Source: Sipunculus nudus (lineage: Eukaryota; Annelida; Sipuncula; Golfingiida; Sipunculidae). Taken from it: a DNA stretch of 64,000 nucleotides. The stretch spans positions 5,347,741 through 5,411,740 of the forward strand of contig CM049318.1 of the NCBI GenBank assembly GCA_026874595.1, in the 5' to 3' direction. Position 1 is the first letter of the stretch, and every line of letters begins with the position of its first letter. Made by a program: the position numbers and the translations under genes. Of the stretch, positions 48,001 to 61,347 are shown in pieces. Below the pieces are notes generated by a model. It worked only from the letters and a program-made list of their open reading frames with translations, searched no databases and was not told the origin of the DNA.

Positions 48001-51000
48001 CATAATATTAATACTAATGATACTGAATCATAAGTGAAAAGAAAAAAATATCAGAATGATTTGTTACAGAAATGCCTAAGAGAAAATTCATTAGATGTTT
48101 ACATTAAGCAAACTTCTGCTATAATTCATTTTCTTTGTTTATCTTCCAAATATTAAAGCTAATAAACATCTATTAATACTGCTGTTAAATTGGAACAAAT
48201 AGAGCATATTAATTTGATACTTTTGGAATCTGCATTTGGTGAAAAACATTCTTTGCTCTAAATTTGTAGTGAGAGATGTAAACAAACTGTACATAAAATT
48301 GAGTTTAGAATTGATTATTCAGTAAATGACTGAATAACATGCATAATGCAACTTTAAACTAATTCTTTTTTTTTTAATGAAGCATTTCTCAGGAAGATGT
48401 ATGAGGATTAACCTGTCTTGTGCCATATTCCATAAATCAGCCGTTCTACATGTACACTTATATACTTATACTGGTTTATTTATTTCATCAGGTGAAGCAT
48501 TTTTCTGGAGGTTGGCGCATGAGGATAGCCCTGGCTCGCGCCTTGTTTCTGAAGCCAGCCATGTTACTGTTAGACGAGCCCACAAATCATCTTGATCTGG
48601 ATGCATGTGTATGGCTGGAACAAGAACTAAGAGAGTATGTATACAGCTTCATGTAGTAGCTAGAAATCCCATAACTGTCTAATGACAATCATGGGTCTAT
48701 ATATCCCTGGTAGACCCACACTTTGGGTAGTCTCCTGCCAAAGTGAGTGCAAGATTAGTTTAAAAAATTGTCGACAGATGGCAACAAAGTATAGTTTGCC
48801 CTGTATCCATGAAGATTGCATCTACATTTTTGCAATTTGCACATAATTCATAATAAAGTGAACAAAAAATCATTACCAAAGTTGACACTGCACTTCCTGT
48901 ATTGTTAAAGGCACAGGATTTTAAACGTTTTAGCTTAGTTAAATGATTTTAAGGAGATGAATGTTAACTAAAATTCAACCAGTCATTGTTTAATAACTTT
49001 CTTAATGTCTGACTTTGCATAAAATTGTCACAGTAGGATTTTATCTAATTGTTTTCACTTGTTTTCCTTTATCTTGAATAGTTTAGGAGAAAATTGAGAT
49101 GAAGTATCTGTAAAAATGACACTTTTATCCATGTGATAATTATAAGGCTAATTGGAACAGGATAAAAAAGTAACTATAGTAATAATAAGAAGACGAGAAG
49201 AAATATAACAAAAAAAAAACACCTGTGGATAGGTGGAGATACTTACTAAAAACCAGAATAATATGTAATAGACTGTAGTCATACAGGGATGACAGATTTG
49301 GAAAGTCAGCTTTTACTTTTGCCAGGACTAGACCATGGGTTAACTAAAAGCATTGATGATTTAAGAAGGTCCTGTTCTATTAATTGTGCAGTATTTATTT
49401 CAAACCTCTTTATGCCATTTGCGGTAGACTTGTTAATTGTTAGTCTCATTGCTTACTCTTTTGCTTGCAGTAGGTTGCATTTTATTACTCAGATCTGTCT
49501 ATTTGTATGTCAGTAAATTATCTGTAAACATTTGCATTGTTTTCTTGGGCGGGGGAGGGGGGGTTTAAAAAAATGTTAAATTACTGAGACTCTTAAGTAG
49601 TTCATCTTAGATTTCTTTTGAAATTTCCTTTCATAACTCTTCATTTACTGTTACTGCAAAAAGAAGCTAATTGTATTAAGGATAGTAAAAAAATTGCAGA
49701 TTCAAGATATTTTTCAAATGGTCCATATTGTCCATGACATTATAAACATTGCTTGAATTTTACTTTTTTGCACAGGTACAAAAGAATTCTGGTTGTTGTT
49801 TCTCATTCACAAGATTTCCTGAATGGAGTTTGTACAAACATCATCCACATGCAACAAAAGAAGCTCAAAGTTTATGGTGTAAGTAGGGATGTGTAATTGG
49901 AATTAACTTATTATCCCCACGCAAAGAAGTTGCAAAAGGGATATAGTAACGCCTCTGTTCGTGCGTCCGTCCGTCTGTCCGTCCGTCCGAAATTGCCTTG
50001 TGGTTCAATTTCAAGCCAAACCATTTGCCCAAAACCTTTCATCTTGCACATATGGCTTACTCACCCATGGATGAAGAAACCTTTCAATTTTGAGGTCACT
50101 GTGTCAAAGGTCGCAGCCACAGCACCCACTTCTTGAAAAAGCTTGTTGACCCATTTTAATCAAAACCGTTTGACCTGAACCTTTCATCTTGCACATATGG
50201 CTTACCTACCCATAGATGAAGAAACCTATTGATTTTAAGGTCACAGGGTCAAAGGTCATGGCCACAGCACCCACTTCTTGAAAAAGCTTGTGGATCAATT
50301 TCAAGCCAAGCCGTTTGACCTAAACCTTTCATCTTGCACATATGGCTTATTAACCCATGGATAAAGAAACCTATTGATTTTGGGGTCAAGGGGTCAAAGG
50401 TCACGGCCACAGCACCTACTTCTTAAAAAAGCTTGTGGATCGATTTTAAGCCAAACCATTTGCCCAAAACATTTCATCTCATACATATGGCTTACCTACC
50501 CATGGATGAAGAAACCTATTGATTTTAAGGTCACTGTGTCAAAGGTCACGGCCACAGCACCTACTTCTTGAAAAAGCTTGTGGACCCATTTAAAACTAAA
50601 CCTTTTGATCAAAACCTTTTATCTTGCACATATGGCTTACCTACGCATAGATGAAGACACCTATCAATTTTGAGGTCATAGGGTGAAAGGTCACGGCCAC
50701 AGCACCCACTTCTTGAAAAAGCTTGTGGATCGATTTCAAGCCAAACGTTTCACCAAAACCTTTCATCTCGCACATATGGCTTACCCATCCATGGATGAAG
50801 AAACCTTTCGATTTTGAGGTCATGGGGTCAAAGGTCACAGCCACAGCACCCACTTGAAAAAGCTTGTGGACCCATTTTAATCAAAACTGTTTGACCTAAA
50901 CCTTTCATCTTGCACATATGGCTCACCCACCCATGGATGAAGAAAACTATCAATTTTGATCTCAGGGTCAAAGGTCACGGCCACCACCTAAAACTACTCA

Positions 51001-54000
51001 CAGTGATGCCTGACATCAAAAATCCACTCTATCAAGCCATTTATCAAAGGTAATAATGTAATCAAATAATTCATATTCCACCCCAACTGCTATGTCATGC
51101 TCCACATTGCAGTGCCCTTGTGCCATATGCTTTGTTCAACTGGACCCAGTCCTTCTTACGTTAATTGAGTTGCTAGCCCAATATGTTATTATCCCCTCAT
51201 AACAAATTTGCAACAGCGGATATACTAACTCCTATGTTTGTACATCAGTCTTCATGTCTGTCTTCTCATCTGTCTCAATATACCTTATTGATCAATTTTA
51301 AGCCAAATCATTTGATCCTAAGCTTTCTCCTTCACTTTTTCCTCACCCAACCATACACGTACAACTTATTGAGTTTGCCAACAAAGCTCAAGCTCACACA
51401 CCTACCCTCCTCATTTTAACACTTGTGTAATACACCCCATAATATTATGCTCCCATGCGAGGGGATGCCCAGCTTTGCGGTGCCCTTGTTTTGATTTGAA
51501 GCTTACATATATTTTGATCTAAAGTTTACCTATTTCGGAGGAAACCTAAACCAGATTTTTTTCCCTTAATTTTATCTTGTATATAAACAGGAATTGGTAG
51601 TTTACTTTAATGTGTCTCTCTTTTATGACCTTTGGGAAAAAGGCAGAATCTTATTCAATAAAAATCCAATGTATAACAGTTATTACATATATTTTCGAGT
51701 TGTTTTAGTGTTTGTTACCATCCAATATGATAGAAATGAAAAGAAAATGATAATCAAGAGGCCAACAAAAATAAACGGCATGGTTCTCAGGCACCACCTG
51801 CATCAATTTTAAACCCCCCTATCAAAAATTTTTATTTTGATTCTCAATAGAAACATACCAATTTTGAGCTCCAGCCGCTTGAACATTTCTTTTAAGACGA
51901 CAAAATCATACAATTTTGATAAAATTTCCTTTGTTATGTAGTGCTTTTACTTGTTCACCAAAATAAATCTGTTATTATTATGCCTTTCCCTTATCATTTG
52001 ACATTTTTATCAAAACACACCAAAAAAATAAAAACAATGCCCGCCGAACTAAACCTAATTTTTTTGGCCTAATACAGTTTCAGAATTTCAGTGTCTTTTG
52101 CAGTGCTTTGTTTCCCAGCTGATGATTACTATAACGTTTTGTGTTTTCATTGTGTTAACAGGGTAACTATGACCAGTATGTACAGACAAGACTGGAACTT
52201 GAGGAAAATCAAATGAAGAGATTCAGATGGGAACAAGACCAAATTGCACATATGAAGGTGAGGCTACATACCAAAGCAATGTCTGTTCAGGTCTAACAGT
52301 TGAGATACAGGCTCAGTATTTACAATAACAAAATTAAAAATTCCCTAGAGTCGCCTGCATGAAAAGTCTTCCATGGTAGGACATGGTGGGTTTAAACTGT
52401 AAGTACACTCCTCACACAGTTGTTTTACTCTGCAGCTCTGTATCTCCTACATTGTAATCACTACTTTGCATCACAAGAATCTCTTGGTTTCACCACCAGG
52501 GCTGGCACAAGTATTGTATTCAGACTAATGAGAGTGCGATTCAATGCTCTCATTAGTCTACAATTGATTTATTTAAGCTGTGTCAGGAGTTTAAACTGTA
52601 AGTGGTCTGATTATGTCAGGCCCCTTATTTTGACACCACTATTGTCCAGCAAAAAATATTTTAAGATCCTGTAAACCCAGTTGAAAAGCAGAAGCAATAA
52701 AGATTGGATGGTAAAATTTTATATTGTGTGTTAAGGGCAAGATATATGAATTTAAGAAGTGTATCTCTGTTGTTTGTGAATGGTTAGAAATAATATTTAG
52801 ATCTGCCATACCTTATTTTGGTCATGGAAATAATGGATGATGTTACTCCACTGTTGTGATATTTGTAATTTCAGAACTACATTGCCAGGTTTGGTCACGG
52901 TAGTGCTAAGCTTGCCAGACAAGCTCAGAGTAAAGAGAAAACACTAAAAAAGATGGTTGATGGTGGACTAACTCAACGTGTGTTAAGTGATAAGGTGAGA
53001 TGATAAGAGAGCTTAAATTTGTTTGTGTGTCTGACCCAGCTGTACCTTTAATCATATTGTTTGGAGTTCTGTTCTAGTGAAGATTAGGTGCTGCAGTAAT
53101 GATGGTATAGTTTACAAGATAGTGAATTAAATAATAATGTTATGCCTTCAATCAGTAAAAAATTAATTGACTCCAGAATTAAATTTGGTATCTGAGTAAC
53201 TTAAATTCTTGCTGTGTGATAAATTCAGTTTTACAGTGCCTTAATAGAAATAAATTTTTAGCTCAGCTGACTACAAGTCATCTGAGCTATTGTTGTGGTC
53301 CATTGTCTGTTGTCCCTCTGTCTGTCCGTCGGTCTGTCCGGATGTCCGTCTGTTAGACTGGCACATTTCGACACCATTGGACCTAAGAATCTGAAATTCG
53401 CCATACTGTTAGATGTCCCAAAAATCTCCTACCATGCCGAAAATTGGGTCGATAGGACTTCGTTCCTTCGAGATATTAAGGAAAAACCTCAATTTTTTAT
53501 TAGAAATTTATTTTCACACTTCAGGACTGTCTAATATCAAAACCACTCATCTGGATTTCTTCATATTCACCATAAATATTCCTTTATATAGTTTCTATAT
53601 ACAAGCCAGAAATTAAGTCAGTTTTATTTAATTTTAAAAAGTTATGGGCCCAAACATAATGGACTTTGTAAAAAAATCAGGAAAGATATTTGGTCACTTA
53701 AGACCAAAAGTGTTAAAGGTAGGGACATTTTTTCAGTAATACAATTTTAATTGATCAAAATTTAATTGTATACCAAAAATTAGATCAAAATCTGTTAATT
53801 TTTTTTTTAAATATTGGCAAAAATATAAAATTGGTACCTTAAATTTTGCCCAAGTTTGACCATGGCACATTTTTTTCCTGTAAGTACTGTGGATTTAATT
53901 TGTCACAGCATGTTTTTGTTAGCATTTTTGTCTGTTAACACCAAAAATTTGAAACCAGTTTTTTTTTAATGTTTTTATGAGACCATGTCAGACCCAGGCT

Positions 54001-57000
54001 TAATCCAGCCCCTCTTCAGTCACCTGTATGTTGACTGTATGTTGACCTTTCATCAGATTATGCATGCTTGAGCGAAGCATACACTGGGGCAGCCAGGCAG
54101 CTAATGCCCAGCCGCAGTTGATCCAGGTGTCCAACCCTACTCATCTAGTAGTTTTTTTGAAAAACAACATAACAATAAACAATAAATTGATAATTTTGTA
54201 TTGGTTTTTTATAACAAATTAAAGAAAAATTAATAGAAAAGGAATTTGTTAGTTGATGAGTAACAGAAAATTAACTTGCAGATACTGATGATGTAAAATC
54301 TTGTATGGATGGATAGAATGTCAATGTCAATGGTATTCCAAATAACACCATGCAGTCACCTATGGTATTTTTCAGTGAAATTTTAATGATAAAAAAATAA
54401 ATCATATTATTCATTACTAATCATAAGGGATCATATGAAGGAAATTAATGATAGACAAAGATGCAGTTGATAATATTAATTTAGATTCCTACTGTGTCTA
54501 GTGTGTAGATTGATGTGAAAGTAGTCCAAAGTGAATATATTACATTTATTTTTTTTTTAAATAAATAAAAGCCATAAAACCAGGTACTTATGATCATTAT
54601 TTAAATTTGTGAATTTTGTATATTCTGGATTCTTTGTTTGGCTAAAACTGAATAAATACTAGAAATGGTGCGAATGCTTTGCAAATGTATTTGAATACGA
54701 ATATGAATATGTACTGCATTAAAAAATTTTATTGCATAAGAAAGGGAATTCAGGTAAAAATGAAAGTATTTGAATATCAGTGCAGATACTTTCAAAATGT
54801 ATTCATGAATGCATTCATTGATATATTCTATAATATTATTTCAATAATCATTTCAGTTATATTTTATTTTAAAAAATCATATGATTTTCTTATTATTTTT
54901 TCTTAATAAAAATTATATTGGCACAATATTTGTTATTAAATTTTAATAAATAGTTAAACTCTTTTATTATATGTGCTGCTTATAAGTTATATGGCCAAGT
55001 CAAAATCTGTGTGACAATAGCACTCCATTTGTTAATAAAATGAATGAAATCAATCCTCTTCCCTGTCTCCAAAGATACTATCAAAATCATACATAAGCTA
55101 AACACCAACTACTCATAATAATAAAGCTTATATTTATTACCACACAAAACAAGCATGTGCCTCTTTCCCAAATCATATTTTTTATCATATATAACAGCTG
55201 AGCACCGTGACCCATGGGTCCCATGTTTTACTCAGTTGAAACCTTGACACATTGTTGGGATACCTATACAAATTTTGTATTAATGCTTTTTTTTACCATT
55301 TTATTTGATATTTACATATGATGTTATGGTGCTCTTTGTAGACTGTCTCCTTCTGTTTCCCTGACTGTGGTAAACTACCTCCCCCTGTAGTTATGGTTCA
55401 GAACGTCAGCTTCAGATATGCTGAGGACAAGGTAGGTCTGATGAATATTTATTTAAAATTTGAGTCCTTTTCCCACTCTCCCTTTGGATATTTTCACATG
55501 CAGCTGTTTTAATTAATAATTAAGACACATTTGTTTGTTCTGTTTGTTCTACTAAATTTGGCACTTAATATCTTGTAAGGTTTAATATATTTGCAATGTC
55601 TTTGGTTAAGTATTGATATCTCATGGGGATGATGACATTAAAGGCCGAGTTAGAGTGTACAAGAATCCTGCTGTACTGCATGTACAACAGTAGAGTCTTG
55701 TACACAGTGCTCAAAACCGCCGAAGCGATTATTATCTGACCTGTGATAATGCTCCTGCTGTAAATCTTGCTATAACTATGATGAGTAATTGTGCATGATT
55801 TTATATGTTATTTTATACCAAATGAGGAAAATTTTACACTCATGCTAAAGTTTCATGCTGAAAGTGTTAGCTTTGTCTTTAAATTATAACTACCTGTTTG
55901 TTCCAAAGCATTGGTTCTATTTTTCTGTTGTTTTGGTCAAAGATGTCAGTATCTGGAAATTAGATCATCATTGTTGCCTTGTTTGAAACATATATATTTT
56001 GCAGACAAGTTAACCACAAACTCCTGGAATATTGTGTTCTTGACTATTAAAGACCAGCTTTGCACCATTAAATGATGAGGATAAAACTTAACATTTGAAA
56101 CTGATCATTTGTTTATACACCTCTGTTTGCAAAATTAATAAGACAATTCAGATTGGCATTTCCAAGTGGACATTTGTTCCATGATATTAATTTGACAATT
56201 TGGGAGGGTTGAGAAAAAATCAGTTAAAAAACATAAATATTGCTGACAGATCGGTTGATATATTCTTACATTTGACCTTTAGTACTTTGAAATAGAATAC
56301 TGCCACTAGATGAGACTTAAGCTAATGCAGTATATCTCTGCTTTCAGCCTTTGATCTACAAGAACTTGGAGTTCGGTATCGACCTTGACAGTAGGATAGC
56401 CCTGGTAGGACCAAATGGAGCAGGGAAGTCCACACTCCTCAAGTTAATAGCTGGACAGGTAGGTGTGCAGATGGCGGTATGACTGCTCTGTTTATAGTTT
56501 TTGACATGCAGTACAAGTTTTATCTTTCTCGTCACATGTAGGAACACAGTGTCAGACTATAATGTTCTTGGTATACACAACTCAACACTGGCCTAAAATA
56601 TGTCAATCCATTTTTGTAAAAAAAAAAGTTGTGTAATTATTCTCTAAAAACATTGCTTTTTTCTCATGAACAGATATAACAATTTTAAAGCATTAATTTA
56701 CTGCTAAATTTGTTACACTTGATCTATTTCCTTTATTTCCTTTATTTTTTATTTGTTTTTAGAAGATTCCTTTGCAAGTATATGTGATTATATTAGATGC
56801 CTAAGTATATTGCAGAACATGGCTGTTATGTTAAGGTGTTGGATGACAAAATGGGGTAAATTTAATAAATGTTTGGGATCTGCTGTAGTATCCTAACAAA
56901 TTGTAATACTCCTGGATAAATCCTAGACCTATGCTGTAAAATAAAGCCTGAAATCAAGAAGAATTTATACCTAAGTAACATTTCTACAAGTTTATCTACT

Positions 57001-60000
57001 CCATTTACTTTAGAAAATTTCTTTTTATGAAAGGAGTTGGGTGTACAGTGTATTATCTTTCTTTCCTCAGTTGATACCTACAGATGGATTGATACGTAGA
57101 CACTCTCATCTCAGGATAGGAAGATACCATCAGGTAAGAAAACTTAATCTTGGTATAAGCTGATATGTCTTATAAAAAAGGACGCAATTGTGTGTAGCAT
57201 GCATTGACACTATAAAACTAGATAATAACTAGGGTTAAGACAGTTAACCGTATCCAGTTATTCTACCATCAACTTTCCTAATATCATGAAATCACATTAT
57301 GGATTTTTTTCCTCAATTTTCATTCACATGCAAGCCATTTAATTTTATTTTCACGAAAAAATGGCATCATTAGGGTCTGATCATGTTCAGAATAACATGA
57401 ATAATATTTATTTTAATAAATCGCATGCGTTTGTTCACCTTCATGTAGGTGAATTTGTGTGGCTACTGACATTGGAGTGATCAGCAATGTCTGGAAATAG
57501 CAGGAAGAATCAGAAGGGACAAAAGCCAGAGAATTCCAGGGAAAATAGCATTGTAAAGAAAGAGCAGTACATAAACATATCTATCCCTTTCTTACATGGA
57601 ACAAAAATGTATATGTCGGTGTCACCAAGTCCAGCATTCCCGGCAGGTGCATATTTTGCCATATAAAACAGGGAATGGAATATTTGGACATGATGGTTAT
57701 GACATATTTACGCTTTATTCATGATATAGTCAGGCTGTCAGAAAACTCTCTGGGATTCTCGGGCTTTTATGTTGTTATAAGAAACATGGTGGAAAGGTTC
57801 TGAAAAGCATGATTTGATGACGGGGGCAGGAGTTTCCACGCCTCCAACTCACACACCTGCAGTGCCTTCATGCAACTTGCGTCACTTACTGAGTGATCCC
57901 TTGATACTGATATAATGGTATAAATTTATCAAAAATTAACCATGTCTGAAGTCAAGACGGCAAAGGTGGCTGTTATTATTATTGATGTTTCATCATATAA
58001 TAATAATGAAACCACAATATCATGGTATATGGTGATAAATTTTAAACGATTATCATGATATAACTCATATTGTCCCAACACTAATTATAACTGGGGGTAA
58101 AGCTAAAGCATGTGGATTTCTTTAAGTTTGTTTGTTATATGATTGCGTAAGTGCAATACTGAATCTGGGGTTGGTGCAGGTAGTATTTTGTCAACATGCA
58201 ATTATGGAGCACGTTGAATCCTAGTCGGCTTGCTCTTTCATTGCTCACACACTGACAGATCCAAAAATACTATATTACAGATACTGAAAATTAGATTATT
58301 ATCCTTTATTGTATATAAATAATAAGACATTTAAAAAATAATATGATATGACATTTAAAAATTTTATGCTTTATCATTTCTGATTCCTCTTGCATTTGTA
58401 TTTGAAAGAAAATTCATGGAAATCAGCCCATATACTTATCTGAAAAAGTACCAGAGATATCTATACATTTGTAAACTTCAGTACTTTTATGAATCAGTCG
58501 AAAGTTTATTAATAATTGGTAGTGCACTTTGTGAATGTCGTTGTTGTAATTTATGTCATCTATTGCAGCATTTACATGAGCAACTGGATATGAACATGAC
58601 GGCACTGAACTGGATGATGCAATGTTTTCCAGAGATTAAGGAACGGGAAGAAATGAGGAAGATCATTGGTCGATTTGGCCTGTCAGGACAGCAACAGGTC
58701 TGTAAGAATGTATACAACTACAAATTTTTTTTTCTAGACCCTCTTAAGTTATAGATATGTTTTACTGTACGGGCAGCATCAGTCCTTTTAACCTTTGGTG
58801 CCTGTGTGATAACTCGACGGGGATATGATGGATCTGCATGAAACTCGCATACCTTAAAAAAACGCATATATGTCGAGAAATTTGTTCCCAAAAAATTAAT
58901 CCAAAAAGGGGAGTCGACTTATGTGCGGGTCTTAGACTGAGAGGCAAAATTTTGCACGAACTTAGGCAAACTGCCGGCCTGAATGTCTTAACTGATCGAC
59001 AACTAGATATCCTTTTCCGGTGAAGTCAGGTACACAAGTCCCCCTTTCAGTCTAAAATATAGTCTAATAAGGTTTCCGAATATTTTTTTTTTCAAATTTT
59101 GACCATTTACATTGTTCTTTCATTTGAATAATGCAGTATATTAAAATGTTTGCAATTTACATGGTTGATGACAACCAGGAAATGACCCGCGTCTAGCTAT
59201 AATGAGCTTCATTCACGGGCGATAAAGTACGAGTGCAAGAGGCACGGGTATTGAGTAATCAACTGGGATTTTATCCAGGGCATCGGCCCCTGTGTATTTG
59301 ACATCGAATTATGTTACAGTATTTCCCCACAAAATCATTTGGTGCTTGCGTAAGTTTGCCAACATGTAAATGGTAAAAGCCTGTGGGCCGTGGTATCTGA
59401 ACTACAGACAGGTGACAAGTGGCTGATTACAGCACCGATTAGCGCTCACTCAGTACGGGGATGGCTGCCTGTCCCAAGAAGCCCAAAACTAGCAGCTGTT
59501 CACCTGTGTACTTGCACGCGGGGAAAATTATCACTCCGTTCGAAAGTTCCTACTTAAAAATCACCCCAAAATGTAGTGAATGACTGCGGCCCTAAGCAAA
59601 GCTCGGGTAAAAAATAGACCGAAGGTCAACCTGACATCGATATCGCAATGAACAAACGAACACAAAACCTGCAAGACTTAGTCAAAATTAGTACTCCACA
59701 GAATGTGAAATATATGATTCATTCACGCAAACTTTCATCAAAAAGATAGGAAAACGGAGTTTGATCAAAGAACGACTGACGTGTTGTCCACGTGTTGCCC
59801 TGGCTTCCATGCTCTCACTCTGCGGTTCGCTATGCTGGATACCTACGCTGCATATATGCAGTTATATTGCATGTAATTGTTCATTATTGCGTCCGTCTGT
59901 GGAGGCAAGGAAGACCGGAGTTAATGAAAACTTGAATAAAACTGTCGTTTATGGCCTTGTGTTTTCTCAGAATGTATAATAAAAATCTCTAATAATAAAA

Positions 60001-61347
60001 TTCCTGCCCTAGATCCACGGATATGACCAAGCTGAGGACAGCTTACACTGTCACATGGCCTTTTCAGGCGACTCGCTTGGTTGCCCTTTCTTTTCAATTT
60101 AGATTATATAAATGTAGAGAAGTCCGCGCCTATCCTGATTTAGTAACAGGCTTAAATAGTCATGTTTTTATTGATATCTGACACAAACAATTATTAGAAG
60201 TTTAAAATAAATGAGCAATGACGGAAAGTGAGAAATCCTTGGCTGTTCTATTATCGCGCACCTGCTGATTCTGGGTGTCAGACAATCTTCATTTCTGCAA
60301 AATACTTAAAGTATCGACCTGTTATATTTATTAATCTGAGTCTTTATGATGCCAAATAACTTTTAAATAGATTGCACAACAAAACAAATGACATTTTTAC
60401 AGTTAAAAAAAATTGGAGTGGTATGAATGTCAAAAACGAGTGGCCAGTCATACAATTCACCTTTCCCCAGTGGCCTGTCACACTACTCTGGATGGTCATG
60501 TATGCTGCTTCAGACCTGTTCTGACCTCCAGAATGGCTTGAAAAAATTTTTACCTGATATTTACCCTGAAAATTCATACTCGACTTATATGCGAGATCGA
60601 CTTATAAATATATGTGCATATCTAATTTGGTCAGATTTTGCAAGAATCAAAGATGTACAACAGATGTATATTGAATGCTTGCTGTGATCTTTTTTCATGC
60701 AGATATCAACATTTACAGTGAAACATATTTGATATATTTACCAAAAATTGTCAGTTGAGAAATATTTGTTATTTTAATTAGCAAGATTGTTAAATTTAAC
60801 ATCTGCTTTTTCTGATTTATACTTCAATGAAGTATGTATTGGTGTGTAAATAATGCTTAATAATCATGATAATTGCTTTGTTATTAATAATATTATCATA
60901 TATTGATTGATGGATCAGAAATTTTGTTGATTCAGCATATCTCTAGTATATTGAGAATTCTCAATTTTTCACATGACATATCAGAATATATAGTAGCATG
61001 CAATAACATGTTTTAAATTATCAAATTTAAAATGTCTTGGCTATAAAATATGAAAAAGCAAATTTAATGTTCATTACATATTAAATGGTAGCAGTCTCTG
61101 TATTTGTTCAGGCAATCAGTGTGTTTGAAATTGTATTCTTCAGGTGTGTCCAATCAAGAACTTGTCAGACGGTCAGAGATGTCGTGTGACATTTGCGTGG
61201 CTTGCATGGAAGAATCCCCATATGCTGTTAATGGACGAACCTACTAACCATCTGGACATTGAAACCATTGATGCTCTGGCTGATGCTATCAACGACTATG
61301 ACGGAGGAATGCTGTTAGTTAGTCACGATTTCAGGCTCATCTCTCAG
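42080..61347 (+). CDS. abcf2: ABC-F family ATPase ABCF2, 13 coding exons, 3' end outside window
   Basis: Soluble ABC-F protein with two nucleotide-binding domains and no membrane segment; yeast Arb1 is its ribosome-biogenesis counterpart. Exons: 42080-42176, 43010-43150, 46206-46619, 47748-47872, 48492-48634, 49776-49878, 52162-52257, 52875-52994, 55342-55431, 56348-56458, 57071-57133, 58569-58697, 61144-61347. Phases agree and give 612 codons. A lysine-rich start (M-P-S-D-A-K-K-K) and an acidic linker lead to NBD1. NBD1 has Walker [10 protein letters not shown] (about 150-158), signature F-S-G-G-W, Walker [12 protein letters not shown] and H-loop V-V-V-S-H. The ABC-F linker G-N-Y-D-Q-Y follows. 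NBD2 has G-P-N-G-A-G-K-S-T, the variant signature [16 protein letters not shown] and L-L-V-S-H-D-F. The family's last 45 or so residues were not found before 64000. Exon 12 has a weak GTCTGT donor. Exon 4 uses the acceptor at 47746-47747; one at 47706-47707 would give a stop. Confidence 0.97.
42480..42690 (+). repeat. Family C repeat, short third copy
   Basis: Matches the 3' part of the copies at 24930 and 28020: ACAACACCT, AATACAAGCATG, GGGTTACTAGATG, CAACTTGTAAGC and ACAGGAAATTAC in the same order. It lies in the ABCF2 intron after the first coding exon. Confidence 0.55.
42750..42999 (+). repeat. Minisatellite of about 31 bp directly before the exon 2 acceptor
   Basis: About eight imperfect units with the core GTCTCCCATGTATTAATATC run up to the polypyrimidine tract and acceptor (43008-43009) of ABCF2 coding exon 2. 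Its CTCCC-rich strand is pyrimidine-rich in the sense direction. Confidence 0.85.
44228..44240 (+). repeat. Poly-C run (13)
   Basis: Homopolymer of 13 C in copy A4. Confidence 0.85.
44340..44640 (+). pseudogene. LINE apurinic endonuclease fragment
   Basis: Across broken frames the plus strand has I-M-G-D-F-N-I-D (about 44380-44404), then A-S-V-S-T-L-E-N, and W-S-D-H-K-I-L-L (about 44561-44584). G-D-F-N and S-D-H are the metal-binding and catalytic motifs of the AP-like endonuclease of non-LTR retrotransposons. Stops and frameshifts make it dead. No RT follows within this copy. Confidence 0.75.
45024..46205. other. ABCF2 intron, rest of
   Basis: Nothing recognised between copy A4 and coding exon 3. 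Confidence 0.5.
49900..51495 (+). mobile_element. Unclassified element with a 145-bp tandem array
   Basis: Starts near 49911 with ATCCCCACGCAAAGAAGTTG and a GTCCGTCCG tract (49966-49990). It ends at about 51460-51495 with GAGGGGATGCCCAGC and GTGCCCTTGTTTT. Seven tandem units of about 145 bases lie at 49995-50985. A degenerate second start (ATCCCCTCATAACAAATTTG) occurs at 51191. It lies in the ABCF2 intron after coding exon 6. Open frames within it (49897-50136, 50374-50571, 50641-50853) are shadows of the array. Confidence 0.72.
49995..50985 (+). repeat. 145-bp tandem array, seven units
   Basis: Unit starts are at 49995, 50142, 50286, 50431, 50576, 50721 and 50862 (periods 141-147). Each begins near GCTTGTGGA and contains CATCTTGCACATATGGCTTA, ATGGATGAAGAAACC and GGTCAAAGGTCACGGCCAC. 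Confidence 0.93.
53256..55229 (+). mobile_element. Family A repeat, copy A5, full-length
   Basis: Starts with TTTTTAGCTCAGCTGAC and a GTCCGTC/GGTCTGTCCG tract. It ends with ACAGCTGAGCACCGTGACC and the palindrome GACCCATGGGTC. It carries one 5' module and is the inverse of A2 over about 1.96 kb. It lies in the ABCF2 intron between coding exons 8 and 9. Confidence 0.85.
57230..58083 (-). mobile_element. hAT-type non-autonomous element, copy 2
   Basis: Left end TAGGGTTAAGACAG (57230), right end TTGTCCCAACACTA (to 58083), in inverse orientation to the copy at 4986. The flanks are ATAATAAC (57222-57229) and ATTATAAC (58084-58091), a 7/8 target duplication. The inner block around 57830-57895 is the inverse of 5205-5275 in copy 1. 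Located in the ABCF2 intron before coding exon 12. Confidence 0.84.
58700..61140. other. ABCF2 intron 12, no gene
   Basis: A possible element is bounded by GTCGACTTATGTGCGGGTC (58913) and CTCGACTTATATGCGAGATC (about 60579). These ends are similar, but boundaries were not proved. Open frames at 59761-59979 and 60427-60687 show no domain. Confidence 0.35.
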
